64,000 bases of DNA from Akkermansia sp. (lineage in GTDB: Bacteria; Verrucomicrobiota; Verrucomicrobiia; Verrucomicrobiales; Akkermansiaceae). The position numbers and the translations under genes are program-made. The DNA is taken from NCBI GenBank assembly GCA_017415995.1, contig JAFQDN010000050.1, positions 36,143-100,142 of the forward strand, given 5' to 3'. The notes under the pieces are model-generated. The model saw only the letters and a program-made list of their open reading frames with translations. It did no database searches and was not told the origin of the DNA. Below are positions 60,358 to 64,000 of the stretch, in pieces. How positions within the stretch are numbered: position 1 is the first letter of the stretch; every line of letters starts with the position of its first letter.

Positions 60358-60409
60358 ACGTTGATACAAAAAAACGCAGCAATTATGCTGCGTTTTTTTG
60401 TATCAACGT
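60358..60409. terminator. Strong bidirectional terminator
   Basis: A perfect 24-bp inverted repeat (60358-60381 and 60386-60409) with a 4-nt loop. Each arm holds A7/T7, so the hairpin can stop both the lyase gene (plus) and the rhomboid gene (minus). Confidence 0.9.
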
Positions 60410-60429
60410 TCAACGTGCGGAAGGGCTGT

Positions 60430-61086
60430 TTATTTGTAACTGCGGTAGCGGTTGCGTATGCGCCATTTCCAGATGCTCATGATGATGAGCCCCATGATAA
60501 CCCCCCCGAGGTGGCCGGCCTCTCCTCCGGCATTGTTCCCATTGGTCAGGATAACGGCGGTGGCAATGCCGATGACGATGAGCGCGAAGGTGCGCATCGT
60601 CATTGTTACCGGCGGGAAAACCAAGCTGATGCTCGCATTCGGGTACAGGAAAGCCGTTGCAATCATCACTCCGTAAATGGAGGCGGAAGCCCCTATCATG
60701 CGAACTCCTTCCCAGCCGTGGCCATACAGTAAGCCCCAACCAAGCAGCGCCGAGAAAAGCGCTCCGGCAATTCCGCATACCAAGTAAAAGGCAAGGAATT
60801 TGCGTGGCCCCATAATGTTTTCAATAGCAGGGCCGAAGAAGAAGAGCGCCCACATGTTGAATACCAAGTGCCCTAATCCGCCATGCACGAACTGGTAGCT
60901 GATAAAGCGCCACAACTCTGCCTGCTCTATACAACTACGCCATGAAAAAGCGCCGTACTTGAGGAAGAACGGCTCCAAAACGCTCGGATTCGAGTCCATC
61001 GGAACTTGGCGAACCATACCGACCAGATGGACGACGATGCAGATGATGATGAGCGCTTTTGTAACGGTGAGTGAGCTTCTTTCCAT
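60430..61086 (-). CDS. Rhomboid-family intramembrane serine protease
   Basis: 218 residues with six hydrophobic helices. The catalytic Ser is in IGASASIYGVM (GxSx motif) and the catalytic His in AGGEAGHLGGVIMG. WRFISYQFVHGGLGHLVFNM is the family loop with the HxxxN pattern. It cleaves membrane proteins within the bilayer; its substrates are not known. It lies 40 bases after the DtxR-type gene, same strand. Confidence 0.92.
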   Translation of the reverse strand: MERSSLTVTKALIIICIVVHLVGMVRQVPMDSNPSVLEPFFLKYGAFSWRSCIEQAELWRFISYQFVHGGLGHLVFNMWALFFFGPAIENIMGPRKFLAFYLVCGIAGALFSALLGWGLLYGHGWEGVRMIGASASIYGVMIATAFLYPNASISLVFPPVTMTMRTFALIVIGIATAVILTNGNNAGGEAGHLGGVIMGLIIMSIWKWRIRNRYRSYK

Positions 61087-61126
61087 ATTATTCTTGCAAG
61101 TAAGACACCCGTAGCGCCTGTTTTGT

Positions 61127-61540
61127 TCAAGATTTCGGTGGCTCTGCCGGCGGATTCAGTTTGGCTGCCATGCCGGCAATCTCATCATAGGTGAGAATAT
61201 GCTCAATCAGGCAAGCTGCTTCATCTGCTCTGTCGGGTGCAAGCCCGGCAATTTCCGTCATGAAACGGTGCAGTATATTGTGTGCCACGATTACGCGCTC
61301 CGCGTACGCTTTGCCGGCATCCGTCAGTTGGATGGGGGCGTACTGGTGGTAGTCTATCAGCCCGGCTTCTGCTAAACGGCGCATAGCTGCTGTGACGCTG
61401 GGCTTTTTAACGTTGAGCATCTGCGCAATATCGCTCACTTGGGCTGCTCCGTGTTGCCGACAAAGAAGCCCGATTGCCTCCAAGTAGTCCTCGGCGCTGC
61501 GTCCCAGCCTTTTTTTCAGTTCTGCGGGTTGGTCTGTCAT
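61127..61540 (-). CDS. DtxR/MntR-family metal-dependent regulator
   Basis: 137 residues: a winged helix (SDIAQMLNVKKPSVTAAMRR) and a dimerisation/metal domain, without the SH3-like third domain. Metal ligands appear as DYLEAIGLL (Asp and Glu), AHNILHRF (His) and EAACLIEHIL. The Cys in the last motif, with E and H three and four residues on, is like DtxR Cys102-Glu105-His106 and suggests Fe2+ and not Mn2+. Its ATG overlaps the stop of the rRNA methyltransferase gene (ATGA), so the two are coupled. Confidence 0.85.
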   Translation of the reverse strand: MTDQPAELKKRLGRSAEDYLEAIGLLCRQHGAAQVSDIAQMLNVKKPSVTAAMRRLAEAGLIDYHQYAPIQLTDAGKAYAERVIVAHNILHRFMTEIAGLAPDRADEAACLIEHILTYDEIAGMAAKLNPPAEPPKS

Positions 61541-62805
61541 GCTTGTTTTTCCAAGGTTGCAACGCATTCCAGATGCTTGGTTTGCGGGAAGAGGTCAAAA
61601 GGTTGAACCTCCACTACTTTGTAGCCCGCCTTGTCGAATTCTGCCAAATCACGGATTTGAGTGGCCGGGTTGCAGGATACGTAGACTACTCGCTTGGGAC
61701 CGAATGCAAAAAGTTGGTTTAGGAACACCAAGTCGCATCCTTTGCGGGGGGGATCTATCACAACCGCTGTTTCTTCCGCCGGAAAGTCCACCTGCTCAAA
61801 GATAGCCTCGGCACTTGCCGCCAAGAATGAGGCGTGTGTAATGCCATTGCTGCGGGCATTGGCTCGTGCCCAGTCGGCGCTGGTCTCACTTACCTCTACC
61901 CCCAGCACCTTTTGGAAGTGCGGTGCCAGTGTAAGGGCGAATAATCCGCTGCCGCAGTAGGCGTCCACCAAATAACGAGCTCCGCTTGCGCAGGCTTGCT
62001 TAGCCACATAGCCGGTGAATGCCGGGAGGATGAATGGGTTGTTCTGGAAAAAGTCCCCGGCCAGAAAGTTGAATGTGAGCTCCCCGACGTGTTCAGTACA
62101 AATAGCGTTATTGTTGGTAATGACGCTTCCCTCACTGACTCGCATGAGTAGGGTTGCGCCTCGTTTGTACTGAGCGGCTGCCTGCTGCACGGCTTTTCGC
62201 AGTACGGGCAGGGCGTCATTGAGTGGCTCCATGGCAATCGGGCATTGTTTTATGTCACACACCTCGCTGCGTGAGCCCGCTCTCAGGAACCCGATGTTGC
62301 CCATTTTTGCGTCCTTCGGTTTGTGGAAGTGCGGGGTTATTTTGCTGCGGTATCCATAGGTTACCGGGGAGGGGATTGCCGGCTGCACCGGCAGTTGTAA
62401 CCCAGCCTGTAAGCGCAACAAGTCCGCCACTTGTTCCGTTTTCCATTTCAACTGGGCTTGGTAATTGAGGTGTTGGTACTGGCAGCCTCCGCAGTAACCG
62501 AACACCGGGCATTGTGGCTGTACTCGCTCCGGCGAGGCTTCCAGCACTTCCACCAAGTCCGCCATGGAACAGTTCTTGTCATTGCGGTATACCCTGGCTT
62601 TTACTCGTTCCCCGGGGAGGGTGTACGGTACAAAGATAACCCAGTTGTCAATGCGGCCTACTCCGTCTCCCTGGTTGGAGAGTTTTTCAATAGTGAGTTC
62701 TACCTCTTCGTGATAGGCAAACGGATGCGGTACGAACTTGCGCGGTACATTCATGGATGCGGGCGTTTTCTGTGCGTTACTCTGTTGCGGGTTGGGTTTG
62801 CCCAT
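61537..62805 (-). CDS. rlmD: 23S rRNA (uracil-5-)-methyltransferase, RlmD/RumA type
   Basis: 422 residues. A TRAM domain (VELTIEKLSNQGDGVGRIDN) precedes the 4Fe-4S Cys cluster (CPVFGYCGGCQY plus a later Cys in VCDIKQC) and a methyltransferase domain with DAYCGSGLFAL (SAM), VIDPPRKGCD and VYVSCNPAT (catalytic Cys). It makes m5U in 23S rRNA; whether at the RlmD or RlmC site is not certain. The first 29 bases overlap the lipoprotein gene upstream. Confidence 0.88.
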   Translation of the reverse strand: MGKPNPQQSNAQKTPASMNVPRKFVPHPFAYHEEVELTIEKLSNQGDGVGRIDNWVIFVPYTLPGERVKARVYRNDKNCSMADLVEVLEASPERVQPQCPVFGYCGGCQYQHLNYQAQLKWKTEQVADLLRLQAGLQLPVQPAIPSPVTYGYRSKITPHFHKPKDAKMGNIGFLRAGSRSEVCDIKQCPIAMEPLNDALPVLRKAVQQAAAQYKRGATLLMRVSEGSVITNNNAICTEHVGELTFNFLAGDFFQNNPFILPAFTGYVAKQACASGARYLVDAYCGSGLFALTLAPHFQKVLGVEVSETSADWARANARSNGITHASFLAASAEAIFEQVDFPAEETAVVIDPPRKGCDLVFLNQLFAFGPKRVVYVSCNPATQIRDLAEFDKAGYKVVEVQPFDLFPQTKHLECVATLEKQA

Positions 62806-63337
62806 CTATGCTGAGGGGGAGTTTACGCGGCAGCTTCGGGGACCTCAGCCCGCGTTGCTCTGCTGCATTCGGGGTGGGGTTGGCGTTTTCTCCGGCACTG
62901 GCTGCTTCTTCCGGGGGAGCAAAGCGGCCCATGCGCAACCCGCTTTTGCCCGGAATGGTTGTGGAGGAGTAGGCTGAGGGCGTTTCCTCTGTGTATGGTG
63001 TGATTGTGGGGGCTGCATCGGCTCCGGTTTTCGGTGCTGCGGTGGTGGCAGCACTGGTCTGTTCGCCGGGTTGAGTTGCGATGATGGTGGCTGCACTTGC
63101 TTGTTGTTCCGGGGTCGGGACTACGGCTGAGCTCGTCTCTGCTGATGCTGAATCTCCGGTCCCTGCTGCTTGGTTTGCAGGGGATTTCGGGTCTTTACCC
63201 TGCGGTTTATTTGCTGTAGGCTGCTGTTGCTGCTGCTGCGAGACCAGTTTCCATGGCATGTACTTCCATGAGAGCATGGAACAAGAGCTCAAGGTCATGC
63301 TTGCCGTGGCTATCAGTGTCAAACTCAGTCGGTTCAT
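62777..63337 (-). CDS. Lipoprotein of low complexity
   Basis: 186 residues. The lipobox is LSSC (signal ending near residue 19). The mature part starts MLSWKYMPWKLVSQQQQQQ and is then Ala/Thr/Pro/Gln-rich and likely disordered, ending RKLPLSIDGQTQPATE. No family is recognised. Its last 29 bases overlap the start of the rRNA methyltransferase gene. A promoter with TAATAT ends 6 nt before its ATG. Confidence 0.65.
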   Translation of the reverse strand: MNRLSLTLIATASMTLSSCSMLSWKYMPWKLVSQQQQQQPTANKPQGKDPKSPANQAAGTGDSASAETSSAVVPTPEQQASAATIIATQPGEQTSAATTAAPKTGADAAPTITPYTEETPSAYSSTTIPGKSGLRMGRFAPPEEAASAGENANPTPNAAEQRGLRSPKLPRKLPLSIDGQTQPATE

Positions 63338-63343
63338 GCATGC

Positions 63344-63372
63344 ATATTAACATGTAGCACTCTACCTAGCAA
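63344..63372 (-). promoter_or_regulatory. Promoter of the lipoprotein gene, leaderless
   Basis: On the minus strand TTGCTA (63367-63372), 17-nt spacer, TAATAT (63344-63349), ending 6 nt before the ATG at 63337. Confidence 0.55.
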
Positions 63373-63464
63373 GCCTAAATCATGTTTCGCTTTGCTTAAT
63401 TATCAGTTTTTGCTCCTTTTTGACCATTATGTCAGTAAAAATGCATCTTTTATCATGAATTGAC

Positions 63465-63492
63465 TTGACATTGCGCCAGAATCAGGTAAACT
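63465..63492 (+). promoter_or_regulatory. Promoter of rpsT
   Basis: TTGACA (63465-63470), 16-nt spacer, TAAACT (63487-63492), with about 31 nt of leader before the ATG at 63531. Confidence 0.6.
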
Positions 63493-63530
63493 CTCCCCCA
63501 CCAAAACGAAAAACCACTTAAATTTAAATT

Positions 63531-63794
63531 ATGGCACACACTCAGTCCGCTAAGAAGCGCATTCGCCAGACGATCGCCCGCACGGCAATCAACCGCTCCA
63601 TCATGTCCCGCGTACGTACCCTTCGCAAGAAGGTTGCTGCCGCTGTTGCCAGCCAAGATAAAGAGGCTGCTGTAGCTGCTTACAATACATTTGCGTCCGC
63701 CATCGACAAAGCCGCCAAGAAGGGCACTGTGCCCGCCAACCGCGCTGCTAACTACAAGAGCAAAGCAGCTAAGGCTGTGGCAACTATCGCCTGA
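63531..63794 (+). CDS. rpsT: 30S ribosomal protein S20
   Basis: 87 residues, the usual length. Sequence HTQSAKKRIRQTIARTAINR and NRAANYKSKAAKAVATIA is typical of S20, a basic helical protein that binds 16S rRNA. It is a single-gene unit followed by a strong terminator. Confidence 0.97.
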   Translation: MAHTQSAKKRIRQTIARTAINRSIMSRVRTLRKKVAAAVASQDKEAAVAAYNTFASAIDKAAKKGTVPANRAANYKSKAAKAVATIA

Positions 63795-63818
63795 GTTCCC
63801 TTTCAGGTTTTCCGTTTT

Positions 63819-63858
63819 CAGCGGGGTAACGGTTGACGAACCGTTTCCCCGCTGTTTC
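63819..63858 (+). terminator. Rho-independent terminator of rpsT
   Basis: Long stem CAGCGGGG-AACGGTT / AACCGTT-CCCCGCTG (63819-63854, one T:T mismatch) followed by TTTC. The likely group II intron starts directly after it. Confidence 0.8.
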
Positions 63859-64000
63859 GTATGTACGTCAGGCATGACACGTAACTGGGGTGGAAGTCCC
63901 CAATGAGCCGCTGACAGGGCGGAATCAAACAGCCAAAGGCAACTGCGTCACAGTAATGTGGGGTGGGGAGGAAGCCGGAGGCGAAACACAGACAGGATGA
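63859..64000 (+). mobile_element. 5' part of a probable group II intron (runs off the end)
   Basis: After the rpsT terminator the sequence changes character. ACTGGGGTGGAAGTCCCC (hairpin), AGCCAAAGGCAACTGCG and GAGGAAGCCGGAGGCGAAAC are typical of the 5' domain I RNA of bacterial group II introns. The exact 5' end is uncertain: GTATG (63859) and GTACG (63863) each match GUGYG at four of five bases. The reverse transcriptase gene would lie beyond the window. A position directly after a terminator hairpin is characteristic of class C group II introns (inference). Confidence 0.65.

Overview
The window looks like a chromosome segment of a Verrucomicrobiota bacterium, most likely Akkermansia or a close relative. 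The reasons are a roughly 50 percent GC sequence, a PVC-type sigma factor, a long-type PurF with its nearest recognisable relatives in Bacteroidota/Verrucomicrobiota, and ordinary TTGACA/TATAAT promoters rather than the Bacteroidota -33/-7 type. This placement is inference; no rRNA gene is present. No tRNA, CRISPR array or intact insertion sequence was seen.

Layout. 1-1.6 kb: start of a secreted protein, a tiny exported CXXCXGXG protein and a decayed IS4-type transposase. 1.7-2.8 kb: an LRAT-like protein that lacks the catalytic Cys. 2.9-10.1 kb (minus strand): module 1, seven genes encoding two vWA proteins, a Ser/Thr kinase with FHA, a PPP-family phosphatase with Pro-rich tails, a zinc-ribbon/FHA protein, a five-zinc-ribbon membrane protein and a Pro-rich protein that repeats the phosphatase tails without its enzyme. 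10.7-20.7 kb: mostly ordinary genes (ankyrin protein, dgt, ROK regulator, pyrG, Na+/solute symporter, TerB-like protein, UmuD-like protease, CDF transporter). 20.8-37.7 kb (minus strand): module 2, a tightly spaced operon from one good promoter at about 37.75 kb. It encodes three vWA paralogues, a coiled-coil protein, an SrfC-like P-loop NTPase, an SrfB-like actin/Hsp70-fold ATPase, a second coiled-coil protein, two membrane-anchored paralogues and probably a Ca2+ P-type ATPase. 37.9-39.1 kb: two tandem ECF sigma factors. 39.2-64 kb: purF/purM, another sigma factor, rlmI-like, a polysaccharide deacetylase, a TonB/ExbB/ExbD set, a beta-CASP nuclease, lysA, an AI-2E-type permease, an alpha-glucan phosphorylase, mutL, a tryptophanase-family lyase, rhomboid, DtxR-type regulator, rRNA m5U methyltransferase, rpsT, and the 5' part of a likely group II intron running off the end.

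How the genes may work together. Module 1 has the parts of a phospho-signalling circuit: kinase, phosphatase, phosphothreonine readers (FHA), metal-dependent adhesion/scaffold domains (vWA) and a membrane zinc-ribbon protein. It resembles the TerY-P triad (vWA, kinase, PP2C), but the phosphatase is of the PPP family. Module 2 joins SrfB/SrfC-type ATPases to vWA proteins and transmembrane proteins with repeated extracytoplasmic modules. The two modules are the best candidates for an uncharacterised system; their functional link is a hypothesis.

Gene expression. At least eleven genes in the window have a promoter whose -10 box ends only 6-10 nt before the start codon, which predicts leaderless mRNAs. 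The cistrons of both modules mostly lack Shine-Dalgarno sequences.
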